This document shows positions 19,054 through 29,645 of a stretch of DNA of 64,000 nt, piece after piece. Numbering within the stretch: the stretch's first letter is position 1; every line of letters begins with the position of its first letter. This DNA comes from Rhodococcus rhodochrous (GTDB taxonomy: Bacteria; Actinomycetota; Actinomycetes; Mycobacteriales; Mycobacteriaceae): NCBI RefSeq assembly GCF_900187265.1, contig NZ_LT906450.1, forward strand, positions 620,001 to 684,000, written 5' to 3'. A program made the translations under genes and the position numbers. Under the pieces are notes generated by a model that was not told the DNA's origin, searched no databases, and saw nothing but the letters and a program-made list of their open reading frames with translations.

Positions 19054-19632
19054 TCATCGGCCGGACGCCGGGGGACGGCAGGCGAGCAGCGCCGCCCACG
19101 CATCGACCTCCCGCCGGCCCGTCAGCCGCACGACCGGCAGATCGGGACGTTGTGCGAGCGCGGTGAGGACGCGGTCGCGGTACCCACCGTGGGTTCGCCA
19201 CGCCCAGCGCACGATGTGGTCGCGATCGCGGAAGAAGGTGTGCAGGGGCGGTTCGATGTTGCCGTTCCACAGTTCTTCCCGGCGCACCCGGCGTCGCAGC
19301 GTCCGCCACACCACCTGTCGCATCACCGTGCTCCGCGGCAGGTCGAGCCACACCATCAGGTCGGCGCGCTCGACGAGCAGCGGCCGCACCGCGGTGTACT
19401 GCCACTCCGTCACCCAGCGCGGCTGCGCGGTGAACTCCTCGACGTCCTCGCGGAAGGACGGACGCCGCGTCCAGTTCGGACCGTGATGGAGGCCGTCGAG
19501 CTCGACGTGCGGAAGGTCGAGGATCTGCCCGGTCCTCGCGGCGAGGGTCGTCTTGCCGGAACCGGACGTCCCCGCCACGAGGACGCGGCGGGGACGCACG
19601 GGGAGTGGAACCGAGGAATCGAGGAGGCGCAT
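19054..19632 (-). CDS. P-loop NTPase, topology-modulation/adenylate-kinase-like
   Basis: 192 residues with a Walker A motif G-T-S-G-S-G-K-T-T near residue 22 and a kinase-like layout: H-V-E-L-D-G-L-H-H-G-P-N-W near 43, then V-W-L-D-L-P-R near 94 and R-R-x-R-R. This resembles the FlaR/adenylate-kinase-related small ATPases whose substrates are not established. The ATG at 19632 is preferred over an adjacent GTG at 19635. It is unrelated to the flanking pathway genes. Confidence 0.78.
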   Translation of the reverse strand: MRLLDSSVPLPVRPRRVLVAGTSGSGKTTLAARTGQILDLPHVELDGLHHGPNWTRRPSFREDVEEFTAQPRWVTEWQYTAVRPLLVERADLMVWLDLPRSTVMRQVVWRTLRRRVRREELWNGNIEPPLHTFFRDRDHIVRWAWRTHGGYRDRVLTALAQRPDLPVVRLTGRREVDAWAALLACRPPASGR

Positions 19633-19669
19633 CACCGATCTTTCGCAGGATCGCCGCCGACGATATTGC

Positions 19670-20719
19670 TCAGGCGGATATTGCGCTCAGGTATTCGCGC
19701 GGTTGCCCGAACAACTGGGCGCTGCCGTGTGCCCGCTTGAAGAACAACTGCGCGTCGTGCTCCCAGGTGATCGCGATCCCGCCGTGCAGCTGCACGGCCT
19801 CCGACGCGACCTGCTGGAAGGCCTCCGAACAGTAGATCTTCGCGGCGTACGCGTCCTGTAGATCCTGCGACAACGCAGCCGCATACGACATCGATCGCGC
19901 CGTCTCCACGAGCGCGTACATGTCGGCCATACGGTGCTTGAGCGCCTGGAACGATCCGATCACGCGACCGAACTGCTTGCGGTTCTTCGCGTAGTCGACG
20001 ATCAGATCGAGCACGGCCTGCGCGGCGCCCACCTGCTCGGCCGACAGGGCGATCGCCGCGGACGCCCGCAACCGCTCGACGAGATCGTCGGACGACGACA
20101 GGCGACGGCCGGTCACCGCCGAGAACGACACCTCGGCCATGGAACGCGTCGGATCCATCGTGGGCACGCGGCGCCGCGACACTCCGTCGGTGTCCGGATC
20201 GACCTCGAACAGGCCGACCGTGTCGCCGTCGGCAGCGAGCACCAGCAGAGTGGACGCGATATCGCCGCCGAGCACGTAGTGCGCGGTTCCGGTCAGCACG
20301 TCGCCCTCGACGCTCACGCCGGGACGCTGCCAGCCGGCGGCCGACGCCCAGCACACCGCGACGACTTCACCGGCCGCGATGCCGGGGAGCAGACGTGCCG
20401 CCGCGTCGGCATCACCGGACAGCAGCACGGTCTGCGCCGCGAGTACCGCCGACCCCAGGAACGGCGACGGCGTGAGCGTGCGGCCGAGTTCCTCGAGCAC
20501 CACGTGGGTCTCGACCCACGAGGCGCCCACACCGTCGTACTCCTCCGGAACGGCGAGGGCCGCGACCCCGACCTGTTCGACGAGCATCGTCCACAGCTCG
20601 TCGTCGTACCCACTGTCGGTGGTGATCGCGCGCCGGACGGCAGCCGAATCGGAATGCTTGGCGAGCAGGGTGCGCACCGAGTCCCTCAGTGCGGCGCGCT
20701 CTTCCGTCTCGAACGTCAC
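19670..20719 (-). CDS. fadE33: Acyl-CoA dehydrogenase, FadE33-like subunit
   Basis: 349 residues. Acyl-CoA dehydrogenase fold with the R-K-Q-F-G-R-V-I-G-S-F-Q-A-L-K-H motif near residue 240 and a Q-L-H-G-G-I-A-I-T-W-E-H-D segment near 314. It is short, like the partner subunits of heteromeric steroid-type dehydrogenases. The order fadE31-fadE32-fadE33 matches the KstR2 regulon in mycobacteria, where these act late in C/D ring degradation. The GTG at 20719 overlaps the fadE32 stop (GTGA), so translation is coupled. Last gene of the fadD3-led operon. Confidence 0.85.
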   Translation of the reverse strand: MTFETEERAALRDSVRTLLAKHSDSAAVRRAITTDSGYDDELWTMLVEQVGVAALAVPEEYDGVGASWVETHVVLEELGRTLTPSPFLGSAVLAAQTVLLSGDADAAARLLPGIAAGEVVAVCWASAAGWQRPGVSVEGDVLTGTAHYVLGGDIASTLLVLAADGDTVGLFEVDPDTDGVSRRRVPTMDPTRSMAEVSFSAVTGRRLSSSDDLVERLRASAAIALSAEQVGAAQAVLDLIVDYAKNRKQFGRVIGSFQALKHRMADMYALVETARSMSYAAALSQDLQDAYAAKIYCSEAFQQVASEAVQLHGGIAITWEHDAQLFFKRAHGSAQLFGQPREYLSAISA

Positions 20720-21687
20720 GACGCCTCGCTCTCGAGTGCCGCGACCACGCGGGCCCGGTGCTCGTCGGGGGTGCCCCACGCGGTGACGAGCGCACGGACC
20801 TTCGTGATCCACAGCGACAGATCGTATTCCTGGGTGTAGCCGATGGCGCCGTGCACCTGCAGGGCCGTGCGTGCGGCGAGGTAGGCGGCGTCGCCGCACG
20901 CGACCTTCGCGGCCGAGACGTCCCGGGACGCGGTGGGCAGTCCGTCGCGGACGGCGATAGCCGCGCCGTGCAGCAGCGGACGCGCCATTTCCAGCGCGAC
21001 CGCCACCTCGGCCAGGTGGTGCTTGACGGCCTGGAAGGAGCCGATCGCGCGACCGAACTGCTTGCGCTGCTGCGCGTACTCGACGGTGGTGTCGAGCAGA
21101 GTCCGGCCCAGGCCCTGGAGCTGAGCGGCCGAAGCGAGGACACCGATGTCGAAAGCTGCAGCGGTATCGGCGGATCCGAGCGACTCACCCGGGGTGAGCG
21201 AGGCGAGCGTCCGCGAGCGGTCGACCGACTCACGCGTCTCACCTGCGGTGCCCACCGAGACGGTGCCGCCGGCGACGTGCAGTGCGAGGTCGGCGACGTG
21301 TGCGTCGACCGCGTACGGGGTGTGGGGGAGCATCGCGACGGTGGCGAGCGAGCCCGCGGCAAGAGGGCCGAGACGCTCGGGTGCCACGGCGGCGAGCAGA
21401 ACCGGTGCCACCGCCACGGTTTCGACCACCGGTCCGGGCACGGCATGGCGGCCGAGCTGTTCGACGGCGACGACGAGGTCGACCGCGTCGGCCCCGAGGC
21501 CGTCGTGCTCCTCGGCGACGAGCAGACCGTTGACGCCGGTCTCGGCCAGTCGCTCCCACACCTGCAGACCCGGTGCCGTGTCGCCGCTGTTCCACGCACG
21601 GATCACCTGCGGCATGTCCGACTTGGTGAGCAGGGCGTCGATACTGGACGCGAAGTCCTCATGGGACTCGTCGAGTGCGAATCTCAT
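20716..21687 (-). CDS. fadE32: Acyl-CoA dehydrogenase, FadE32-like subunit
   Basis: 323 residues, short for an acyl-CoA dehydrogenase. The C-terminal domain has R-K-Q-F-G-R-A-I-G-S-F-Q-A-V-K-H near residue 210 and V-H-G-A-I-G-Y-T-Q-E-Y-D-L near 281. In mycobacteria FadE31 is reported to pair with FadE32 or FadE33 in mixed complexes; the tandem arrangement here fits that. ATGA overlaps on both sides show tight coupling. Confidence 0.85.
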   Translation of the reverse strand: MRFALDESHEDFASSIDALLTKSDMPQVIRAWNSGDTAPGLQVWERLAETGVNGLLVAEEHDGLGADAVDLVVAVEQLGRHAVPGPVVETVAVAPVLLAAVAPERLGPLAAGSLATVAMLPHTPYAVDAHVADLALHVAGGTVSVGTAGETRESVDRSRTLASLTPGESLGSADTAAAFDIGVLASAAQLQGLGRTLLDTTVEYAQQRKQFGRAIGSFQAVKHHLAEVAVALEMARPLLHGAAIAVRDGLPTASRDVSAAKVACGDAAYLAARTALQVHGAIGYTQEYDLSLWITKVRALVTAWGTPDEHRARVVAALESEAS

Positions 21688-22844
21688 CGATCACCCCTCG
21701 GAAGGCCGAGCAACCGCTCGGCGATGACGTTCTTCTGGATTTCGTTGGTACCGGCGTAGATCGGGCCCGACAGCGAGAACAGATAGCCGTCGGTCCAGCC
21801 GTCGACGAGCTCGGCTTCGGCGCCCTGCAGGTCGAGCGCCGTCTCGTGCGCGGCGATGTCCCACTCGGACCAGAACACCTTGTTGATCGACGATTCGGCG
21901 CCGAGTTGCCCACCGGCGGTCAGGCGCGTGACGGTCGCCCAGGTCGACAACTCGTACGCGCGGGCACCGATCCATGCGTCGGCGACGCGGTTGCGCAGCG
22001 CGGTGTCGCCGTGGAGGTCGGACCCGCGGTAGGCGCGCAGCAGCCGGTCGGTGGCTGCGAGGAACCGGCCCGGTGCGCGCAGCGAGAGACCGCGCTCGTT
22101 GGAGGCGGTGCTCATCGCGACCCGCCATCCCTCGTTCACCGCGCCGATCACACCGGATTCGCCGGGACGCTCCGGGTCGTCGGGGACGAAGACGTCCTCG
22201 AGGAAGATCTCCGCGAAACCGGGTTCCCCGTCGAGCTGCGGGATCGGTCGCACGGTGACGCCCTCGGCCCGCAGGTTGAACATGAAGTAGGTGATGCCCT
22301 TGTGCCGCTGGGCCTCCGGATCGGAACGGAACAGGCCGAAGCCCATGTCGGCGTAGGACGCCCGCGAGCTCCACGTCTTCTGCCCGTTGAGCAGCCAGCC
22401 ACCGTCGACCTTCGTGGCGGTCGAGCGCAGCGACGCCAGGTCGGAGCCGGACTCGGGTTCGGACCAGGCCTGGGCCCAGATGTCGTCGGCCCGGGCCATA
22501 CGGGGCATGATGCGGGCGAGCTGCTCGGGGTGGGCGTGCTCGAACAGGGTGGGGGCGAGCAGGAAGATGCCGTTCTGGCTCACCCGGCCGGGCGCGCCGG
22601 CGCGGTAGTACTCCTCCTCGAACACGACCCACTGCTCGAGGGTCGCGTCGCGGCCGCCGAGTTCCTCGGGCCAGGAGACGACCGACAGGCGTGCATCGGC
22701 GAGGGTGCGTTCCCACTGCCGGTGTTCTTCGAAGCCCTCGGCCATGTCCATCGACTTCAGCGGCGTCTTCGGGACGTTCTCGGAGAGGAAGGCGCGCACC
22801 TCGTCGCGGAACGCGAGGGTGGTGTCGTCGAGCTGCAGATCCAC
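21684..22844 (-). CDS. fadE31: Acyl-CoA dehydrogenase, FadE31-like subunit
   Basis: 386 residues, full length. The flavin-binding region W-A-Q-A-W-S-E-P-E-S-G-S-D-L-A-S-L is near residue 118, the R-H-K-G-I-T-Y-F loop near 175 and Y-A-G-T-N-E-I-Q-K-N-V-I-A-E-R-L-L-G-L-P at the C-terminus. It should carry catalysis in a complex with FadE32/33, dehydrogenating a CoA thioester derived from rings C/D. The GTG at 22844 overlaps the upstream stop (TAGTG). Confidence 0.87.
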   Translation of the reverse strand: MDLQLDDTTLAFRDEVRAFLSENVPKTPLKSMDMAEGFEEHRQWERTLADARLSVVSWPEELGGRDATLEQWVVFEEEYYRAGAPGRVSQNGIFLLAPTLFEHAHPEQLARIMPRMARADDIWAQAWSEPESGSDLASLRSTATKVDGGWLLNGQKTWSSRASYADMGFGLFRSDPEAQRHKGITYFMFNLRAEGVTVRPIPQLDGEPGFAEIFLEDVFVPDDPERPGESGVIGAVNEGWRVAMSTASNERGLSLRAPGRFLAATDRLLRAYRGSDLHGDTALRNRVADAWIGARAYELSTWATVTRLTAGGQLGAESSINKVFWSEWDIAAHETALDLQGAEAELVDGWTDGYLFSLSGPIYAGTNEIQKNVIAERLLGLPRGDR

Positions 22845-23713
22845 TACTTCGCCCCTTCCACCGGACGGGCGCTCGCGGCCATCGACTTGGCGTTCATGCC
22901 GCCGAGCGAGTCGGCTCCGACCTCGGCGTTGTGCGCGTGTGCGAAGTGGTGCAGGCCGAAGACCGAGTCCATGCCGTTGCGCATGCCCATCTGGTCCTCG
23001 CACTGGTTGACGGCGCGCTTGGTGAGCGCGAGACCGAAGCGCGGCATCTCCGCGATGCGGGCGGCGAGGGCGAGGGTCTCGTTCTCGAGTTCCTCACGCG
23101 GCACGACGCGGCTGACCATGCCCACCTCGTAGGCGCGCTGGGCGCTGAAACGGTCACCGGTGTAGAGGATCTCCTTCGCGAAGCGGGTTCCGAGGATCCA
23201 CGGGTGCGCGAAGTACTCGACACCCGGGATGCCCATGCGCACCACGGGATCGGAGAAGAAGGCATCCTCGGACGCGACGATCAGGTCGCACACCCACGCA
23301 AGCATGAGGCCACCGGCGATGCAGGCGCCCTGCACCGAGGCGATGGTGGGCTTGGGGATCTCGCGCCAGCGGCGGCACATCCCCAGGTAGACCTCCATCT
23401 CCCGGGCGTAGCGCTGGTCGCCGCCGGGCTTGTCGACGTGGTCCCACCACATCACGGCCTTGTTGTCGTAGTGGACGTGGTGGTCGCGGCCCGGGGTACC
23501 CAGATCGTGGCCGGCGGAGAAGTGCTTGCCGTTGCCGGCCAGCACGATCACCTTGACCTCGTCGTCCTCGACGGCCTTCTCGAAGGCGGCGTCGAGCGCG
23601 TAGGTCATGACCGAGTTCTGGGCGTTGCGGTAATCGGGTCGGTTGAGAGTGACGATCGCGACGCCGTCGCGCACCTCGTAGGTGACGACATCGGGCTCGA
23701 ACGGGACGGTCAT
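22844..23713 (-). CDS. Enoyl-CoA hydratase/isomerase (crotonase family)
   Basis: 289 residues. Oxyanion-hole segments are A-G-N-G-K-H-F-S-A-G-H-D-L near residue 60 and G-A-C-I-A-G-G-L-M-L-A near 130; an insertion rich in His/Asp (G-R-D-H-H-V-H-Y-D-N) follows the first. An acidic residue in the G-x-x-x-V-E-Y-F-A-H region may serve catalysis. Placed between fadD3 and fadE31-33, it probably hydrates the enoyl-CoA those dehydrogenases make. The ATG overlaps the fadD3 stop (ATGA). Confidence 0.85.
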   Translation of the reverse strand: MTVPFEPDVVTYEVRDGVAIVTLNRPDYRNAQNSVMTYALDAAFEKAVEDDEVKVIVLAGNGKHFSAGHDLGTPGRDHHVHYDNKAVMWWDHVDKPGGDQRYAREMEVYLGMCRRWREIPKPTIASVQGACIAGGLMLAWVCDLIVASEDAFFSDPVVRMGIPGVEYFAHPWILGTRFAKEILYTGDRFSAQRAYEVGMVSRVVPREELENETLALAARIAEMPRFGLALTKRAVNQCEDQMGMRNGMDSVFGLHHFAHAHNAEVGADSLGGMNAKSMAASARPVEGAK

Positions 23714-25257
23714 GACTTCTCCTCACGCAGAACGTTCTTCAGTACCTTGCCGGACGGGTTTCGGGGCAGCGCATCGACGAACCGAACCGATCGCGGCGCT
23801 TTGAAGTTGGCGAGTTTCTCTCGGGCATACGCGATCACGTCGTCCTCGGTGAGCGGATGTCCGTCCAGCGGGACCACGAACGCCCGGCCGACCTCACCCA
23901 TACGCTCGTCGGGGACACCGATCACCGCGACCTCGTGGACTCCCGGCAGGCGCAGCAGTGCCGCTTCGACCTCCGCCGGATAGACGTTGAATCCGCCGCT
24001 GATGTACATGTCCTTGAGGCGGTCGGTGATGTCGAGATAGCCGCGCTCGTCGAGGGTTCCGACGTCGCCGGTGTGCAGCCAGCCGTCCTCGTCGACGGTC
24101 TTGGCGGTGGCCTCGGGATCGTCGAGATAACCGAGCATGACGTTCGGGCCGCGCAGCAGGATCTCGCCCTTGTCTCCGATGCGCACCTCGAACTCGGCGG
24201 TGGCGCGTCCGGACGAGGTGGAGACGGTGACGGGATCGTCGTCGGTGCGGCACATCGTCGCGACGACCGCCTCGGTCTGGCCGTAGGCGGTGAGCACCGC
24301 GTCGAAGCTCAGTTCGTTCTGCATGCGCTCGACGAGGGAGACGGGCACGGGTGCGGCGCCGGTGACGGCGATGCGCAGGTTGCTCAGGTCGTACTCACCG
24401 CGACGCGGGTGGTCGAGGATGGACTGGTAGATCGTCGGGGCGCCCGGGAGCACGCTGATGCGCTCGGCCGCGACCATCGCCATGACCTTCTCCACGTCGA
24501 AGGTCGCGAGGGGGATGACGGTGGAGCCCTCGAGCAGTGCGGCGACGAAACCGGCCTTGTACCCGAAACTGTGGAAGAACGGGTTGATGATCAGGTAGTT
24601 GTCGTCGGTCGTCAGTTCGGCGCACTCACCCCACGCCTGCGCGACACCGATGCACTGACGGTGGGCGCTGAGCACGCCCTTGCTGCGGCCGGTCGTGCCC
24701 GAGGTGAACAGGATGTCGGAGACGTCGTCGGGGGTCACGGCCGCGGCGCGCGCGTCGGCTTCGGTGCGGGCGGCATCGGTGGCGGAGGACAGGAAGTCCG
24801 CCCACTCGACGACCCCGTCGGTCGGCGCGTCGTTCCCGCCCAGCGGGACCCGCACGGTCGTCGGGATCGACAGCTCCGGCGCGGCCTTGCTCAGTTCGGT
24901 GCACCGGTCGGTCCCGAGGAACTCGCCGACCACGACGAGGGCCTCGGGACGGACGCGCTCGACGACGTCGGCGGCCTCGCTTCCGGTGTAGCGGGTGTTG
25001 AGGGGCACGACGACACCGCCGGCCCAGTGCGTGCCCAGGGCCGCGATCACCCAGTGGAACGTGTTGGGCGACCAGATGACGACGCGCGCACCGCGTTCGA
25101 CGCCGCGGGCGACGAGCGCCGCGGCGAAGTCGCGGACGTGGTCGCGCAGTTGTGCGAAGGTCAGCCGGGTGTCGCCGTCGGCGATCGCGAGCAGGTCCGG
25201 CCAGGTGTCGGCGGCACGTACGAGTGCGGCCGGAGTGGTTCTCGGTCGTGTGTTCAC
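23710..25257 (-). CDS. fadD3: HIP-CoA ligase (acyl-CoA synthetase)
   Basis: 515 residues of the ANL superfamily. AMP-binding motif I-L-F-T-S-G-T-T-G-R-S-K-G near residue 185, Y-G-Q-T-E near 320, H-T-G-D-V-G near 400 and the C-terminal lysine region P-R-N-P-S-G-K-V-L-K. In actinobacteria FadD3 attaches CoA to HIP, the C/D-ring propionate, starting its beta-oxidation. The identification rests on position beside fadE30 and upstream of fadE31-33. The GTG at 25257 has TAGGGAG upstream. A KstR2-type palindrome overlaps the promoter. Confidence 0.88.
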   Translation of the reverse strand: MNTRPRTTPAALVRAADTWPDLLAIADGDTRLTFAQLRDHVRDFAAALVARGVERGARVVIWSPNTFHWVIAALGTHWAGGVVVPLNTRYTGSEAADVVERVRPEALVVVGEFLGTDRCTELSKAAPELSIPTTVRVPLGGNDAPTDGVVEWADFLSSATDAARTEADARAAAVTPDDVSDILFTSGTTGRSKGVLSAHRQCIGVAQAWGECAELTTDDNYLIINPFFHSFGYKAGFVAALLEGSTVIPLATFDVEKVMAMVAAERISVLPGAPTIYQSILDHPRRGEYDLSNLRIAVTGAAPVPVSLVERMQNELSFDAVLTAYGQTEAVVATMCRTDDDPVTVSTSSGRATAEFEVRIGDKGEILLRGPNVMLGYLDDPEATAKTVDEDGWLHTGDVGTLDERGYLDITDRLKDMYISGGFNVYPAEVEAALLRLPGVHEVAVIGVPDERMGEVGRAFVVPLDGHPLTEDDVIAYAREKLANFKAPRSVRFVDALPRNPSGKVLKNVLREEKS

Positions 25258-25267
25258 AGAGCTCCCT

Positions 25268-25285
25268 ACCTAGCAATTGCTTGGT
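25268..25285. promoter_or_regulatory. KstR2-type operator, fadD3/fadE30 divergent promoter
   Basis: The minus strand reads ACCAAGCAATTGCTAGGT, one base short of an 18-bp palindrome of the ACCAAGCnnnnGCTTGGT kind. It is shared with the site at 40687 and contains the CAAG...CTTG core described for KstR2. It lies between the two divergent start codons, 11 and 17 bp away. Confidence 0.75.
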
Positions 25286-25301
25286 AGGTTATCGTACGGA
25301 T

Positions 25302-26506
<1,205 letters not shown>

Positions 26507-26510
<4 letters not shown>

Positions 26511-27322
26511 CCGCTTCACCCCGCCCCGTATCCCCGCTCGCGACCCCGCCGGTCGAGACCCCCGGCCACGGCCTGCTCCGCGACAAGAAGGTCGTGGTCA
26601 CCGCCGCCGCCGGCACCGGCATCGGATTCGCCACCGCGCGTCGCGCGCTGCTCGAGGGCGCCGACGTGCTCGTCTCCGACTTCCACGAGCGCCGGCTCGG
26701 CGAGTCAGCGGAGAAGCTCGCGGCCGAGTTCCCCGAACAGCAGGTCGCGACGATCGTGTGCGACGTGTCGTCCACCGAACAGGTCGACGCCCTCATCACC
26801 GGCGCCGCCGATCAGCTCGGACGTATCGACGTGCTCGTCAACAACGCCGGACTCGGCGGGGAGACGCCCGTAGTCGAGATGACCGACGAGGAATGGGATC
26901 GCGTCCTCGACATCACCCTCACCAGCACCTTCCGCGCGACCCGCGCCGCGCTGCGCTACTTCCGTTCGGTCGACCACAACGGAGTGCTCGTCAACAACGC
27001 GTCGGTCCTCGGCTGGCGCGCGCAGCACTCGCAGGCGCACTACGCGGCTGCGAAGGCCGGCGTCATGGCCCTGACCCGCTGCTCCGCGATCGAGGCCGCC
27101 GAATACGGCGTGCGCATCAACGCCGTCGCCCCGTCCATCGCCCGGCATCCCTTCCTCGCGAAGGTCACCAGCGAGGAACTGCTCGACAACCTCGCCGCCG
27201 GTGAGGCCTACGGTCGCGCCGCGGAGGTCTGGGAGGTCGCGGCGACGATCGCGATGCTCGCCAGCGACTACACGACCTATCTGACCGGCGAGGTCGTGTC
27301 GGTCTCCTCCCAGCGCGCATGA
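26507..27322 (+). CDS. ipdF: SDR dehydrogenase, IpdF-like
   Basis: 271-residue short-chain dehydrogenase. Cofactor motif T-A-A-A-G-T-G-I-G near residue 33, N-N-A-G near 110, catalytic Ser in N-N-A-S-V-L-G near 164 and Y-A-A-A-K near 176. The order fadE30-SDR-kstR2 matches Rv3560c-Rv3559c-Rv3557c, where the SDR (IpdF) oxidises or reduces the 5-hydroxyl of HIP-type CoA thioesters. The GTG start lies within the fadE30 stop. Confidence 0.83.
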
Positions 27323-27356
27323 ACCCACCCTCGGTCGGCTTGAAAGGATGTCCGTC

Positions 27357-27968
27357 ATGACTCCCTCACGCGACGACACCTCCAGCAAGTCCGGACGCCG
27401 CGCGGAACTGCTCGACATCGCCGCCGACCTGTTCGCGTCGCGCGGTGTGCGGGCCACGACCGTGCGCGACATCGCCGACGCGGCGGGAATCCTCTCCGGC
27501 AGCCTCTACCACCACTTCGATTCCAAGGAGTCGATGGTGGACGAGATCCTGCGCGCCTTCCTCGACGACCTGTTCGACCGGTACCGCAAGATCGTCGCGT
27601 CGGGTCTGCCCTCCCGCGAGACCCTCGCGGCGCTCGTCACCACCTCCTACGAGGCGATCGACCGGTCGCATGCCGCGGTGGCGATCTACCAGGGTGAGGC
27701 CAAGCATCTCGAGGGCGACCGTTTCGCCTACATCGGTGAACTCAACATCGAGTTCCGCGACCTGTGGGTGGGCGTGATCGAACGCGGCGTCGCCGACGGT
27801 TCGTTCCGGCCCGACGTCGACGTCGAACTCGTCTTCCGGTTCCTGCGCGACACCGTGTGGGTGGCCGTGCGCTGGTACCGGCCCGGAGGCTCCCTCAGCA
27901 TCGATCAGGTTGCCCAGCAATACCTTTCCATCGTTCTCGACGGACTATCGAACCAGAATTCTTCCTAA
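27357..27968 (+). CDS. kstR2: TetR-family repressor KstR2
   Basis: 203 residues. Helix-turn-helix T-T-V-R-D-I-A-D-A-A-G-I-L-S-G-S-L-Y-H-H-F-D-S-K near residue 36, which fits KstR2, a repressor released by HIP-CoA. The ATG at 27357 is preferred over 27348 because GAAAGGA then sits 8-9 bp upstream. Located between ipdF and fadA6 as in mycobacteria; expected targets are the palindromes at 25268 and 40687. Confidence 0.88.
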   Translation: MTPSRDDTSSKSGRRAELLDIAADLFASRGVRATTVRDIADAAGILSGSLYHHFDSKESMVDEILRAFLDDLFDRYRKIVASGLPSRETLAALVTTSYEAIDRSHAAVAIYQGEAKHLEGDRFAYIGELNIEFRDLWVGVIERGVADGSFRPDVDVELVFRFLRDTVWVAVRWYRPGGSLSIDQVAQQYLSIVLDGLSNQNSS

Positions 27969-27977
27969 GGAGACATC

Positions 27978-29126
<1,149 letters not shown>

Positions 29127-29139
29127 TCTGTTCGTCCGT

Positions 29140-29205
29140 ATCCGCGCGCCCGTTCGTCATCCGCTGCAGCAATTGCTGTAGCGGATGGACAGCGGGCGCG
29201 CGGAT
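29140..29205. terminator. Composite nested hairpin after fadA6
   Basis: Two inverted repeats are nested. The outer arms ATCCGCGCGCCCG / CGGGCGCGCGGAT (29140-29152 and 29193-29205) are perfect. The inner arms ATCCGCTGCAGCAA / TTGCTGTAGCGGAT (29159-29186) have one G-T pair. Short unpaired stretches lie between them. It acts most simply as a strong terminator for the fadE30-fadA6 operon. Confidence 0.8.
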
Positions 29206-29258
29206 GTTCGGTTCGGCACTGTATGGTTCGGCACCCGAGCGGCGTCTACCCTCGAAGC

Positions 29259-29528
29259 ATGTGCCGGAACATCACGGAGCTGCGCGGGCTCGAGCCGGCC
29301 GCGACCGCCGAGGAGATCGAAGCGGCCGCGCGGCAGTACGTCCGTAAGGTCAGCGGGATCCACAAACTCTCCGACGCCACCCGGGAACCGTTCGAGCAGG
29401 CCGTCGCCGAGGTCACTGCGACGACCACGAGATTGCTCGCGTCCCTTCCCGAGCGGCGGCAACCACCGCCGACGGTCCCACCGCTGCGTCGGCCCGAGGT
29501 GCAGGCGCGGATCGCCGCACGCGGCTGA
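29259..29528 (+). CDS. DUF2277 family protein
   Basis: 89 residues. Starts M-C-R-N-I-T-E-L-R-G-L-E-P-x-A-T and contains A-A-A-R-Q-Y-V-R-K-V-S-G-I-H-K, the DUF2277 signature; function unknown. The ATG at 29259 gives the conserved M-C-R-N-I start. First gene of the block that separates the two halves of the KstR2 regulon. Confidence 0.82.
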   Translation: MCRNITELRGLEPAATAEEIEAAARQYVRKVSGIHKLSDATREPFEQAVAEVTATTTRLLASLPERRQPPPTVPPLRRPEVQARIAARG

Positions 29529-29645
29529 TCGATTCCGGTTCCTTCGTCGACGCGCGCGAGTAGCGTGACGCTGGTCGAGAATCGAGCACGTTCGAGGCCC
29601 GTCGCGACTTCCGCGGACCCGCGGCGAGCCCGGTGAGGAGCCGAT

